NCBI RefSeq assembly: GCF_900299525.1
Contig: NZ_OMKA01000020.1
Location: forward strand, 62,001 to 126,000
Length of the DNA: 64,000 bases
Source of the DNA: Aquimarina sp. Aq78
GTDB taxonomy: Bacteria; Bacteroidota; Bacteroidia; Flavobacteriales; Flavobacteriaceae
Reading direction: 5' to 3'
Part shown: positions 27,951-36,686 of the stretch, in pieces
How the letters are laid out: the number at the start of each line of letters is the position of its first letter
Position numbering within the stretch: the first letter of the stretch is position 1
Translations under genes and position numbers: made by a program
The notes under the pieces: model-generated
What the model was told of the DNA's origin: nothing
The model's database searches: none
Seen by the model: only the letters and a program-made list of their open reading frames with translations

Positions 27951-29093
27951 TTAAATCATTGGTTTTTCTACCAATACACTTTGTAATGCTTTAATAAATT
28001 GATCGATTTCTTTTTTCCCAATAGTTAATGGAGGAAGAATTCGCAATAGTTTTTTATTCATTGCTCCTCCCGTAAAAATATGTTCTTCATAGATCAGTCT
28101 TTTCCTAAGTTCGCTAACTTCAAAATCAAACTCTAATCCTAACATTAGTCCTTTCCCTTTTACTTTTTGCACACCGGGAATTTGATGTGCCTTAGAAGCA
28201 AAATATGCTCCTGTTATTCTTGCATTATCAATAAGGTGTTCATTTTCAATTACTTCAAGAACCGACAATGCTGCAACGCAAGCCAGATGATTACCTCCAA
28301 AAGTGGTTCCCAGCATCCCATAATCGGGTTTTATATGTGGGGCAATTAATATACCTCCTATCGGAAAACCATTACCCATACCTTTTGCTATAGAAATAAT
28401 GTCTGGTGTAATCTCATGGTATTGATGTGCAAAAAAATTACCGCTCCTGCCATAGCCAGACTGTACTTCATCAACTATTAAAACAGCACCAAACTCATGA
28501 CATAGGGTTTCTAAAGTTGTAAAAAAGGCAGTAGTACCTTCGTCCAGTCCTCCTACTCCTTGTATAGGCTCTATAATCACAGCACACACGTCACCTTTTT
28601 CTAATTCAGTTCTTACAAGTTCAATTTGGTTTAACGGCAAAAAAGTGACGTTTTGCTGAGTATTTAATGGTGCATTGATTTTAGCATTATCTGTTGCAGC
28701 TACAGCGGCAGATGTTCGCCCGTGAAAACCATTATGGAATGCTATAACTCTTGATTTTCCTGTATAAAAAGAAGCTAATTTCAGTGCATTTTCATTGGCT
28801 TCGGCACCAGAGTTACATAAAAACAGTTGATAGTCATCATATCCTGATAATGCTCCGAGTTTTTTTGCTAATTTAGTTTGTAAACTATTTTGAACAGCAT
28901 TAGAATAAAAACCTATTTTTTCTATCTGTTCTTTTATTTTTTTCACATAATGAGGGTGAGAATGACCTATTGAAATCACAGCATGCCCTCCGTACATGTC
29001 CAAATACTCTGTTCCATTTTTATCCACAACGATAGCGTTATAAGCGTTTATAGGCTCTACATTATATAAAGGATATACGTCAAATAATTTCAT
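27951..29093 (-). CDS. argD: N-acylornithine aminotransferase
   Basis: 380 residues, class III PLP aminotransferase. Motifs: CNSGAEANENALKLA, FHNGFHGRTSAAVAAT, VDEVQSGYGRSG, and the PLP-binding Lys in SIAKGMGNGFPIGG. It converts the N-acyl-glutamate semialdehyde to N-acylornithine, the fourth step. It is nine bases upstream of argF' in the operon. Confidence 0.92.
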   Translation of the reverse strand: MKLFDVYPLYNVEPINAYNAIVVDKNGTEYLDMYGGHAVISIGHSHPHYVKKIKEQIEKIGFYSNAVQNSLQTKLAKKLGALSGYDDYQLFLCNSGAEANENALKLASFYTGKSRVIAFHNGFHGRTSAAVAATDNAKINAPLNTQQNVTFLPLNQIELVRTELEKGDVCAVIIEPIQGVGGLDEGTTAFFTTLETLCHEFGAVLIVDEVQSGYGRSGNFFAHQYHEITPDIISIAKGMGNGFPIGGILIAPHIKPDYGMLGTTFGGNHLACVAALSVLEVIENEHLIDNARITGAYFASKAHQIPGVQKVKGKGLMLGLEFDFEVSELRKRLIYEEHIFTGGAMNKKLLRILPPLTIGKKEIDQFIKALQSVLVEKPMI

Positions 29094-29107
29094 AGTATTA
29101 GTTATTG

Positions 29108-29151
29108 GTTGATGGTTGCCAGTGAATATCTATCTACTGACAACTATCAAC
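29108..29151. repeat. Hairpin-forming sequence between proC and argD
   Basis: GTTGATGGTTGCCAGT pairs with ACTGACAACTATCAAC (14 of 16 positions, wobble allowed), with a 12-base loop. It lies inside the operon between the proC stop and the argD start, has no T run, and looks like a dispersed palindrome or an mRNA stability element. Confidence 0.5.
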
Positions 29152-29945
29152 TATTTAATTGTATTTATTTTTTCATAAGAAGCCATCACTCCTTTTATCA
29201 CAGATGAGCTTAAGCCTTGATGCTCCATCTCATTAAGACCTTCTATAGTACATCCCTGAGGTGTTGTAACTTTATCGATTTCACGTTCTGGATGAGTTCC
29301 ATTCTCTGCTACTAATGTGGCGGCTCCTATTGCGGTTTGCACAGCGATGATTTGGGCTTCATGAGGGTGAAACCCCATTTGAATCCCTCCTTGTATCATA
29401 GCCCTTAAAAACCTAAGAAAAAAGGCTATTCCGCTTGCTCCTAAAACTGTAGCAGCCTGCATTAGACGTTCTTCTATAACCAGCGTTTTACCAATGGTAT
29501 CAAACATCTTTTGTACTATAGCTAATTCTTCTTTCGCATCTTCATTAGCAGCAATACAGGTCATTGATAGTTTTTTGGCAGCCCCTGTATTGGGCATTAC
29601 CCGTATTACTTTATTATTCGGGACTACCTCATTGATTTCGGCAATTGACGTACCGGTTACAGTAGAAATCAATATTTGATCTGTTGCTACTATACTTTTT
29701 ATTTCCTGTAAAACAACATCCAACTGTCTTGGCTGTACGCAAAGAATTATCCATTTTACATTTTTTATAGATGCTACAATATTTTGCGATGTAGATACAC
29801 CTAGCTTTTCTTCAACTTCTTTCAAATTATATTTTGACTTATCTACTACTGTAATGTCTGTAGCTTCGAACAAATCACTATTGACCAATCCAGAAATTAT
29901 TGATTTGCCTAAGTTTCCTCCTCCTATAATTGTTATTCTATTCAT
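29151..29945 (-). CDS. proC: Pyrroline-5-carboxylate reductase
   Basis: 264 residues. The N-terminal NAD(P)-binding loop is GGGNLGKSIISGL, with the ProC signature VMPNTGAAKKLSMT and a C-terminal ATLVAENGTHPEREIDKVTTPQGCTIEGL. It makes proline from pyrroline-5-carboxylate with NAD(P)H. Its place in the arginine operon between argC and argD, a placement I also associate with other Bacteroidota, links proline and arginine synthesis through glutamate/ornithine metabolism. Confidence 0.92.
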   Translation of the reverse strand: MNRITIIGGGNLGKSIISGLVNSDLFEATDITVVDKSKYNLKEVEEKLGVSTSQNIVASIKNVKWIILCVQPRQLDVVLQEIKSIVATDQILISTVTGTSIAEINEVVPNNKVIRVMPNTGAAKKLSMTCIAANEDAKEELAIVQKMFDTIGKTLVIEERLMQAATVLGASGIAFFLRFLRAMIQGGIQMGFHPHEAQIIAVQTAIGAATLVAENGTHPEREIDKVTTPQGCTIEGLNEMEHQGLSSSVIKGVMASYEKINTIK

Positions 29946-30044
29946 TTTATATTTTGTTTTGTCAGTCTAAATCTGTTAAAGATTCCTCTTCATCGCGGAT
30001 TCTTAAACACTTCAATAAGCCTGCATGATATTCATCTGTTAGCA

Positions 30045-31022
30045 TTAAAATGCACTCGCCTTTAATTCTAATCCTGTTTTTTCCTTTAATCCTAGCATTA
30101 AATTCATATTATGAATGGCTTGTCCAGATGCTCCTTTAATCAAGTTATCAATTACTGATGTGATTAGTAACATCCCATTTTTCTTACTGATGTGTAGTAT
30201 ACATTTATTCGTGTTTACTACTTGTTTCAAATGAATTTCTTCATCAGAAATCACAGTAAACTCAGCCTTTTTATAATATGATCTATACAGTTCTTTTGCT
30301 TCTTCTTCGCTACCTTCATATTTTGTATACATGGTGGCATAAATTCCTTTACTAAAATTTCCTCTATTTGGAATAAAGAAAACAGGAGCTTCAAAATCAT
30401 TTTGTTCTTGTTTAAGGCTTTGTTTAATCTCTCCCAGGTGCTGATGTGAGAATACTTTATAACTAGAAAAATTATTATCTCTCCAGCTAAAATGAGTGGT
30501 ACCTCCTGGCATCACACCAGCTCCTGTACTTCCTGTTGTAGCATTAATGTGAATTGTATCCTTAAGTTTACCTGCAAAAGCTAATGGTAATAACCCTAAC
30601 TGTATGGCGGTGGCAAAACATCCCGGATTTGCAATATTCTTTGCTGATCTAATCTTTTCTTTTTCTAATTCTGGCAAACCGTATACAAAATCTCTTTCCA
30701 GAAATTCCTGATCACCATTCAATCTAAAATCATTTCCTAAATCAATTACTTTAGTCATTTTTGAAAACGTATTGGTTTCTAAAAACGATCTTGATCTACC
30801 ATGACCCAAACACAAAAACAGTACATCTACATTTGGGTTTATCGTATCTGTGAACTTAAGATCTATTTCTCCTATTAAATCCGGATGTTGTTTATGAATC
30901 AATACATCTGCATTTGTTGTACTGTAGACAAAATCCAGCTTTACTTCTGGGTGATGAACTAACAGCCTTAACAGTTCTCCTGCTGTATATCCTGATCCTC
31001 CTATTATTCCTACTTGTATCAT
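30045..31022 (-). CDS. argC: N-acyl-gamma-glutamyl-phosphate reductase
   Basis: 325 residues. NADP-binding start GIIGGSGYTAGELLRLLVHHP; catalytic Cys in NPGCFATAIQLGLLPL; a further HQHLGEIKQ segment. It reduces the acyl phosphate made by ArgB to the semialdehyde. Its start overlaps the argG stop by 4 bp (ATGA), so the two are coupled. Confidence 0.93.
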   Translation of the reverse strand: MIQVGIIGGSGYTAGELLRLLVHHPEVKLDFVYSTTNADVLIHKQHPDLIGEIDLKFTDTINPNVDVLFLCLGHGRSRSFLETNTFSKMTKVIDLGNDFRLNGDQEFLERDFVYGLPELEKEKIRSAKNIANPGCFATAIQLGLLPLAFAGKLKDTIHINATTGSTGAGVMPGGTTHFSWRDNNFSSYKVFSHQHLGEIKQSLKQEQNDFEAPVFFIPNRGNFSKGIYATMYTKYEGSEEEAKELYRSYYKKAEFTVISDEEIHLKQVVNTNKCILHISKKNGMLLITSVIDNLIKGASGQAIHNMNLMLGLKEKTGLELKASAF

Positions 31023-32209
31023 GATTCACTTGGGTTTACATTATGATATATCTTATTCGCATTACCATAGATTTTTATAAAACCTTTGGCATCATCAGAT
31101 GTCCAGGAATTATTCATCTCGCCATACTGCCCAAAATCCGATTTCATCATGTCAAAATCTGATTCGATTCCTTCTAAAGTAAAATGATAGGGTTTCAATT
31201 TCACTTTTACATCTCCTGTTACTGATTTTTGAGAGTCTTCCATAAATACTTCTATATTTCTCATTACAGGATCCAGATAATTTCCTTCATGTAACAACAT
31301 ACCATACCAGTTGGCTAATTGCTCTTTCCAATATTGCTGCCACTTGGTTAAAACATGTTTCTCTAAAAGATGATGAGCTTTAATGATTACCATTGGCGCT
31401 GCCGCTTCAAATCCTACTCTCCCTTTAATACCAATAATTGTATCTCCAACATGGGTATCCCTGCCAATGGCAAAAGCACTTGCCAGTTCCTCCAGTTTCT
31501 GAATAGTATTCACCGGGATATCCTTAACTCCATCTAATCCAATGAGTTCTCCTTTTTCGAAGTTTAACGTGATAATTTCTTCTTTTTCTTTTTGAAGTTG
31601 ACTAGGGAATGCCGTACCTGGTAATGCACTATGAGAAGAAAGCGTTTCTTTCCCTCCTACACTGGTTCCCCAAATACCTTTATTGATTGAGTACTGTGCT
31701 TTTTCCCAGCTGTAATAGACCTCATGCTTTTCTAGATATTCTACTTCGGCCTGACGAGAAAGTTTTAAATCTCTAATCGGAGTAATGATTTCGATCTCCG
31801 GGGCTAATGTTTGAAAAATCACATCAAATCTTATCTGATCATTCCCTGCTCCCGTGCTTCCGTGTGCAATATACTTTGCTCCTACTTTTTTGGCATATTT
31901 AATAACCTCTATGGCCTGAAAAATTCGTTCGGCACTTACAGAAAGTGGATACGTATTATTTTTTAATACATTACCATAAATCAAATACTTAATAGCTTTT
32001 TCATAAAACTCATTTAGAATAGTCTTATTCACATGAGATGAGCTGCCCAATTCATAGGCTCTTTTTTCTGTATCCTTTAATTCTTCTTCAGAAAAACCGC
32101 CTGTGTTCACCAAAATGGTATGTACATCCAGTTTTTTTTCATGAATAAGATATTTTACACAATATGAGGTATCCAGTCCTCCGCTATATGCTAATACTAC
32201 TTTTTCCAT
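31019..32209 (-). CDS. argG: Argininosuccinate synthase
   Basis: 396 residues. ATP-binding AYSGGLDTSYC at the N terminus (PP-loop), AHGSTGAGNDQIRFD, and the family's ITPIRDLKLSR block. It joins citrulline and aspartate using ATP. Its start overlaps the 3' end of the GNAT gene by 13 bp. It is second in the operon, ahead of argC. Confidence 0.93.
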   Translation of the reverse strand: MEKVVLAYSGGLDTSYCVKYLIHEKKLDVHTILVNTGGFSEEELKDTEKRAYELGSSSHVNKTILNEFYEKAIKYLIYGNVLKNNTYPLSVSAERIFQAIEVIKYAKKVGAKYIAHGSTGAGNDQIRFDVIFQTLAPEIEIITPIRDLKLSRQAEVEYLEKHEVYYSWEKAQYSINKGIWGTSVGGKETLSSHSALPGTAFPSQLQKEKEEIITLNFEKGELIGLDGVKDIPVNTIQKLEELASAFAIGRDTHVGDTIIGIKGRVGFEAAAPMVIIKAHHLLEKHVLTKWQQYWKEQLANWYGMLLHEGNYLDPVMRNIEVFMEDSQKSVTGDVKVKLKPYHFTLEGIESDFDMMKSDFGQYGEMNNSWTSDDAKGFIKIYGNANKIYHNVNPSES

Positions 32210-32838
32210 AACAACAATTGTTTATTGCTTGCAAGCATCGTTTGTTTAATATTTTTTAATCTTTTTAGTACCTTTTTATCGTACCATTTCTCTTTTTTCT
32301 TTACTTTCTGCAAAGGGTCATATAACATGCCGGTACACAAACACATTTTATGTTCTTTAGATGTTAGAATATCATAATTTGTACACGTTTTACAACCTGC
32401 CCAAAACTTAGGATCATCTGTTAATTCTGAGAATGTAACGGGTTTATACCCCAAATCAGAATTGATTTTCATTACAGCTAATCCTGTCGTGATACCAAAC
32501 ACTTTGGCCATCGGGTATTTTTTCAAAGAATAATTGAATGTAAATTCTTTGATTTTTTTTGCCAGACCCTGATTTCTAAAATTAGGGTGTACTATTAAAC
32601 CAGAATGTGCTACATGTTTTTCATTACCCCAGATTTCGATATAACAAAATCCTGCAAATTGATTGCCCGATACGGCAATAACCGCATTCCTGTTTTGCAT
32701 CTTAGTTTGTATATATTCTGGGGTACGTTTAGCAATACCGGTTCCTCTTACTTTGGCAGAGTCGGATATTACTTCGCATATTTCCTTTGCATAACGAAAA
32801 TGGTTTTCGTTAGCAATTATTATTTTTACTTTTTCCAT
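32197..32838 (-). CDS. GNAT acyltransferase with Cys-rich tail, candidate N-acylglutamate synthase
   Basis: 213 residues. The GNAT fold carries an acyl-CoA loop near RNQGLAKKIKEF (88-99) preceded by HSGLIVHPNF. The C-terminal part carries Cys149, Cys152 (CKTC) and Cys166, Cys168 (CLC), a possible metal site unusual for GNAT enzymes. It is the first structural gene of the arginine operon, and no argA or argJ is present, so it is the obvious candidate for making N-succinyl- or N-acetylglutamate (inference). It overlaps argG by 13 bp. Confidence 0.75.
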   Translation of the reverse strand: MEKVKIIIANENHFRYAKEICEVISDSAKVRGTGIAKRTPEYIQTKMQNRNAVIAVSGNQFAGFCYIEIWGNEKHVAHSGLIVHPNFRNQGLAKKIKEFTFNYSLKKYPMAKVFGITTGLAVMKINSDLGYKPVTFSELTDDPKFWAGCKTCTNYDILTSKEHKMCLCTGMLYDPLQKVKKKEKWYDKKVLKRLKNIKQTMLASNKQLLLWKK

Positions 32839-33043
32839 AAACGAATCCCGCTTATTAAAGAAGTTTATATATTAAAATTAGTGTTGATTTTTCTGAATCC
32901 AGGCTGATGTGCGAATCATATCTCGCTATTTGTCGTGATAAGAATTGCTACCAAATATTTTAAATATGTCGTTTGAACAACAAAATTTAAAAATTCAGTT
33001 TTTCTAAAATGGATTCGATGTCTCTAGGGGAAGTAGGACGCAC

Positions 33044-33166
33044 CTACTTCAAAAGAATATAGACCCCCAAGGGGCGACGAAAGCGGCGTGCGGGAATACT
33101 TGGATTATCAAATTTGTTCAAATATTGAACTTTACTCTCTGTAGATATGTAATTTGCCGTTTTCAT
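33044..33166 (-). CDS. Arg-rich leader peptide of the arginine operon
   Basis: 40 codons from ATG 33166. Near the end it reads PARRFRRPLGVYILLK, with four Arg codons (CGC CGC TTT CGT CGC) within five. CGN codons are GC-rich against this AT-rich background. The following GAAGTAGG-TGCGT-CCTACTTC hairpin overlaps the stop region. CCCC in the leader and CCCC after the hairpin can each pair with GGGGG (in TTGGGGGTC), which suggests alternative folds controlled by ribosome stalling at Arg codons. It lies about 200 bp upstream of the first operon gene. No strong T-run terminator follows, so the mode of control is open. Confidence 0.65.
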   Translation of the reverse strand: MKTANYISTESKVQYLNKFDNPSIPARRFRRPLGVYILLK

Positions 33167-33217
33167 AATAGTAACTCTAAATCGTCGGCCGCAGCCCCTT
33201 TCGTTAACTAGATGGTA

Positions 33218-33251
33218 CAATATTACATAAAAAATTAATACGTAAAACAAA
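33218..33251 (-). promoter_or_regulatory. Candidate promoter of the arginine operon
   Basis: On the minus strand TTTG (33248-33251) is followed after 22 bases by TAATATTG (33218-33225), one mismatch from the Bacteroidota -7 consensus TAnnTTTG. It stands about 50 bp upstream of the leader peptide ATG, giving a short leader transcript. Confidence 0.45.
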
Positions 33252-33387
33252 AAAACAGTAAAACTAATTAACTTTTACCGTTTTAATAAAATCATGAACC
33301 TTTAACTATCAAATTGATATTCTATACCTTAGGTTTCTAATAAAAAAACAGAAAAGAGTTTTGATAAAAGCTATACTTAAGTAGTAT

Positions 33388-33652
33388 ATCATATCAAAAA
33401 CTGAAACAAATCAGGTTTATCATTTAGATAATCCCCAAAGAAATTAAGTGCCTTCATTCTAGAGACCAAAGGCTTAAGATCTTTCTTATCTTTTAGTTCA
33501 ATCCCAACTACTGCAGGGCCATTTTCTCTACTTGATTTTTTTGAATATTCGAAATGAGTGATATCATCATTTGGGCCTAGTACTTCTCCTACAAACTGTT
33601 TTAATGCACCCGCTCGTTACGGGAAACGAACTATGAAATAGTGTTTTAAGTG
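33388..33652 (-). pseudogene. Decayed duplicate of the ilvA 3' end
   Basis: About 260 bp match the 3' end of ilvA (35148-35408) at roughly 92 % by my count of about 20 differences. The reading frame is kept except for one nonsense change (CAA to TAA at the FPQRAGA position) and the stop is shifted to TTGATATGA. Most differences are synonymous. It encodes the C-terminal ACT-like part (KQFVGEVLGPNDDITHFEYS). It has no start and is not functional. Together with ilvA it brackets the lactonase/HxlR pair. Confidence 0.85.
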
Positions 33653-33746
33653 ATGAAATTTTTACCAAACCTCTCTTTTTAATACAAATCCTAGTTTTGA
33701 TTAATTCCATTTACACTTTGAATTCAAAATCAGGTTACTAGGATTA

Positions 33747-34595
33747 TCATTTTTTTAATAGTTCTTGTAATTTTTCAAAATCTTTTTTAGAATGTTGAAT
33801 TATTATTTCTGCATTATTCTGTTTTGCAAAATCTTCAAAAACGGTCATGCTTTTTATAGTTTCTTCTACATCATAATTAAAAGATGGGACACCCCTGTTT
33901 TTTCGATTTTCTTCAAAATGATATAAATCTCCAGTCAATAAAACTGGTTTTTTTAAACCCGCTTCTATATATAAAACTTGATGACCAATGGTATGCCCCG
34001 GCATAGTTTTTATAATAACTGTTCCATCTCCAAATACATCAAAATCTCCATTTAATTTTTTAATATTGGTTAACTCTTTTATAGCATTATAAACGTCTAT
34101 GTTTGCTGATTTTTCTGCATCACTAGTTACAAAATTGTATTCGCTTTCTTGTACTAGCCAAGTAGCATTTTTGAAATAATTTGCGTGTCCAATATGGTCA
34201 AAATGTGTATGCGATAAGGCAATGTATTTGAAATCTTCAATTTTAAAACCAATTAAATTTAATTGATTTATTAATGAATCTGATCTTTGCATAGAGAATA
34301 CTCCAGTGGGCTCTGTATAGGGTTTATCAACAACTAAACTCTCTGGTAATCCGGCATCCCAAATTAAATTTCCTTTTGGATGTGTAATTACGTAATAAGG
34401 ATCTACAAGTTGTTTTACTTGGCCTGTATATGTTGTGTCTTGAGAAAAAACTTCTAATTTGTTTACTAAAATAGAACCTCCATCCAAAACATATAATTTG
34501 ACATTTGTACTTATCGGGGTATTGTCTTTTTTTTCTGATTCTTTACAACAGATAATGCAAATTGAGATTATTAATAATGTTATTGTATTTTTCAT
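33747..34595 (-). CDS. Metallo-beta-lactamase-fold lactonase-like lipoprotein
   Basis: 282 residues. The N terminus has a lipoprotein-like signal with two Cys (SICIICCKES), so it is probably membrane-anchored in the periplasm. The MBL fold has the di-zinc motif SHTHFDHIGH near 129-138, a further His in PGHTIGHQ, an Asp in LLTGDLYHF and a terminal HSKKDF. This arrangement matches the AiiA-like N-acyl-homoserine lactonase group, though other lactones or esters are possible. It is divergently transcribed from an HxlR regulator 101 bp away, its likely controller. Confidence 0.82.
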   Translation of the reverse strand: MKNTITLLIISICIICCKESEKKDNTPISTNVKLYVLDGGSILVNKLEVFSQDTTYTGQVKQLVDPYYVITHPKGNLIWDAGLPESLVVDKPYTEPTGVFSMQRSDSLINQLNLIGFKIEDFKYIALSHTHFDHIGHANYFKNATWLVQESEYNFVTSDAEKSANIDVYNAIKELTNIKKLNGDFDVFGDGTVIIKTMPGHTIGHQVLYIEAGLKKPVLLTGDLYHFEENRKNRGVPSFNYDVEETIKSMTVFEDFAKQNNAEIIIQHSKKDFEKLQELLKK

Positions 34596-34696
34596 GCTAT
34601 TAAAGTTTCACGTTTTTGTAATTTTAATGCAAAAATCATTAAGTTTTTTATCCTATACAATAACTAACAAAATTGTGAGCTATAAAATATACAGTT

Positions 34697-35056
34697 ATGC
34701 GTAAAGAAAATTCCACAAATTCTATAAACGAAAGGTATTTACACAAAAAATGTGCATTAAATGTCGCTATTGATATTATTGGAGTACGTTGGGCTTCACA
34801 AATTATATTTTCAATTTCACAAGGCGTCAATCGCTTTCATTTGTTAAAGGAAGAATTACCAAACATTTCAGAGCAAGTTTTAAGTAGAAAGTTAAAGATT
34901 TTAGAAAAACAAAAAATTATTATTAAAACTATTATTCCAGACTCTACACCTATTGGGGTTCGCTATATCCTCACTAGCAGAGGAGAAGATTTACTTCCTA
35001 TTTTTGAGAATATATGCGAATGGGGGAAAAGCTATAGTTTGGATTTTGAAAATTAG
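34697..35056 (+). CDS. HxlR-family winged-helix transcription regulator
   Basis: 119 residues, a MarR-like winged helix of the HxlR type: CALNVAIDIIGVRWASQIIF, then FHLLKEELPNISEQVLSRKLKILEKQ (recognition helix region), then YILTSRGEDLLPIFENICEWG. One early Cys (in KKCALN) is at the place where redox-sensing HxlR proteins carry a reactive Cys. It probably represses or activates the divergent lactonase-like gene. Confidence 0.87.
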   Translation: MRKENSTNSINERYLHKKCALNVAIDIIGVRWASQIIFSISQGVNRFHLLKEELPNISEQVLSRKLKILEKQKIIIKTIIPDSTPIGVRYILTSRGEDLLPIFENICEWGKSYSLDFEN

Positions 35057-35145
35057 TGATTCCTATGAATTTAGTTTACCCATATTGCCCGTAGTACTTG
35101 ATCACTCTATCTAGTTAGTGTCTGGTCGAAAAGAAGCTACTAGAC

Positions 35146-36411
35146 TTACACCAAAAACTGAAACAGATCAGGTTTATCATTAAGGTAATCTCCAAAGAAA
35201 TTAAGGGCCTTCATTCTGGACACCAAAGGTTCTAGATCATTCTTGTCTTTTAGTTCAATCCCAACTACTGCAGGGCCATTTTCTCTACTTGATTTTTTTG
35301 AATATTCAAAATGAGTGATATCATCATTCGGTCCTAGTACTTCTCCTACAAATTGTTTTAATGCACCTGCTCGTTGCGGAAAACGAACTATGAAATAATG
35401 TTTTAAATCTGCATATAACAATGCCCTTTCCTTAATCTCGGCAGTACGTGTAATATCATTATTACTACCGCTCACAATACAAACTACATTTTTGCCTTTG
35501 ATCTTATCTTTATAAGATTCAAGAGCAGCCAAGGTTAACGCGCCTGCTGGTTCAACTACAATAGCATCTCTATTGTATAAATCTAAAATAGTCTGACATA
35601 CCAATCCCTCAGGAACTGTATACATATCAGAGAGATATTCTTTACAAATATCAAAATTGAGATCTCCTACTTTCTGAACTGCTGCACCATCGATAAACTT
35701 ATCAATATTAAAAATCTCTGTATTCTTATTATTTTGGATAGATGATAACATAGAAGGTGCTCCTTCTGGTTCAACACCTATAATTTTTGTTTTTGGAGAT
35801 AAAGCTTTCATTGCTCCACATAAACCTGAAGCTAATCCTCCTCCACCAATAGCTACAAAAATATAATCAATCGGTACATCTGTCTGTTTAAAAATTTCAA
35901 GTCCAATTGTTCCTTGTCCTTCTATAGTTTTTGGATCCTCGAATGGATGTACAAATGTTTTTCCTTCAGAAGTACAGGTTTCCATTGCTGCTTTATAAGA
36001 ATCATCAAATGTATCGCCTTCAAGAACAATCTTTACATGATCACCGCCAAACATTTTTGTCTGTTCTACCTTTTGTTTTGGTGTTACCGAGGGCATATAA
36101 ACAGTACCTTCTATTCCCAAATGATGGCAGGCGAATGCTACTCCTTGTGCATGATTACCCGCACTGGCACAAACAACTCCTTTTTCTAACTCTTCTTTGG
36201 TAAGTGAGCTTATTTTATTAAAAGCACCTCTAATTTTATAGGAACGAACACGTTGAAGATCTTCTCGTTTCAATAAAATATTAGCATCGTATCTGCGAGA
36301 ATACCGAATGCTATTCATAAGAGGAGTAACCATAGCCACTTCTTTTATTGTTGAAGCTGCCTTCTGAATATCCTCTAATTCAGGAAAATATGTTGTGGTT
36401 ATGGTGCTCAT
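35146..36411 (-). CDS. ilvA: Threonine ammonia-lyase (threonine deaminase), biosynthetic type with one ACT-like domain
   Basis: 421 residues. The PLP lysine is in REDLQRVRSYKIRGAFNK, the Gly-rich phosphate loop is VAIGGGGLASGL, and the C-terminal ACT-like regulatory part (about 330-421) binds isoleucine in this family. It makes 2-oxobutanoate from threonine for isoleucine synthesis. It lies at the end of the ilv cluster, 275 bp downstream of ilvC. That gap carries an inverted-repeat element (36447-36595). Its 3' end is duplicated at 33388. Confidence 0.92.
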   Translation of the reverse strand: MSTITTTYFPELEDIQKAASTIKEVAMVTPLMNSIRYSRRYDANILLKREDLQRVRSYKIRGAFNKISSLTKEELEKGVVCASAGNHAQGVAFACHHLGIEGTVYMPSVTPKQKVEQTKMFGGDHVKIVLEGDTFDDSYKAAMETCTSEGKTFVHPFEDPKTIEGQGTIGLEIFKQTDVPIDYIFVAIGGGGLASGLCGAMKALSPKTKIIGVEPEGAPSMLSSIQNNKNTEIFNIDKFIDGAAVQKVGDLNFDICKEYLSDMYTVPEGLVCQTILDLYNRDAIVVEPAGALTLAALESYKDKIKGKNVVCIVSGSNNDITRTAEIKERALLYADLKHYFIVRFPQRAGALKQFVGEVLGPNDDITHFEYSKKSSRENGPAVVGIELKDKNDLEPLVSRMKALNFFGDYLNDKPDLFQFLV

Positions 36412-36446
36412 AATTTAAGTTTACACTCTTCTTTTATATTATCCAT

Positions 36447-36595
36447 TTTAACTTTGAAATAGCACTAATAAATAGTTTCTTTTGCTCCTATTTTTCGTTA
36501 AAAAATATAACCGTAGCTATGGCTATGCTAATATTTTTTGTCTTGAATACGTGCAAAATAAATTCAATTTCTATACGCACGATTTCAAAGTTAAA
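36447..36595. repeat. Inverted-repeat-bounded element, copy 3 (about 149 bp)
   Basis: Ends TTTAACTTTGAAAT and ATTTCAAAGTTAAA are mutual reverse complements but unlike the ends of copies 1 and 2. The interior shares the CTCCTATTTTT, CGTAGCTATGGCTATG and TTTTTTGTCTTGAA layout. It lies between ilvC and ilvA. Confidence 0.6.
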
Positions 36596-36686
36596 CTGGT
36601 ATATTCTTGCCGGCTCAGACCCATCAAAGGTTACACAATACACATCTCAAAACTTTAACAGATCTGGCCTGACAAAATTAAATGTA

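Noticed and set aside
33388-35408. Calling the ilvA-flanked segment an integrative element
   Set aside because: No integrase, excisionase or mobilisation gene is present; only the repeat geometry hints at it.
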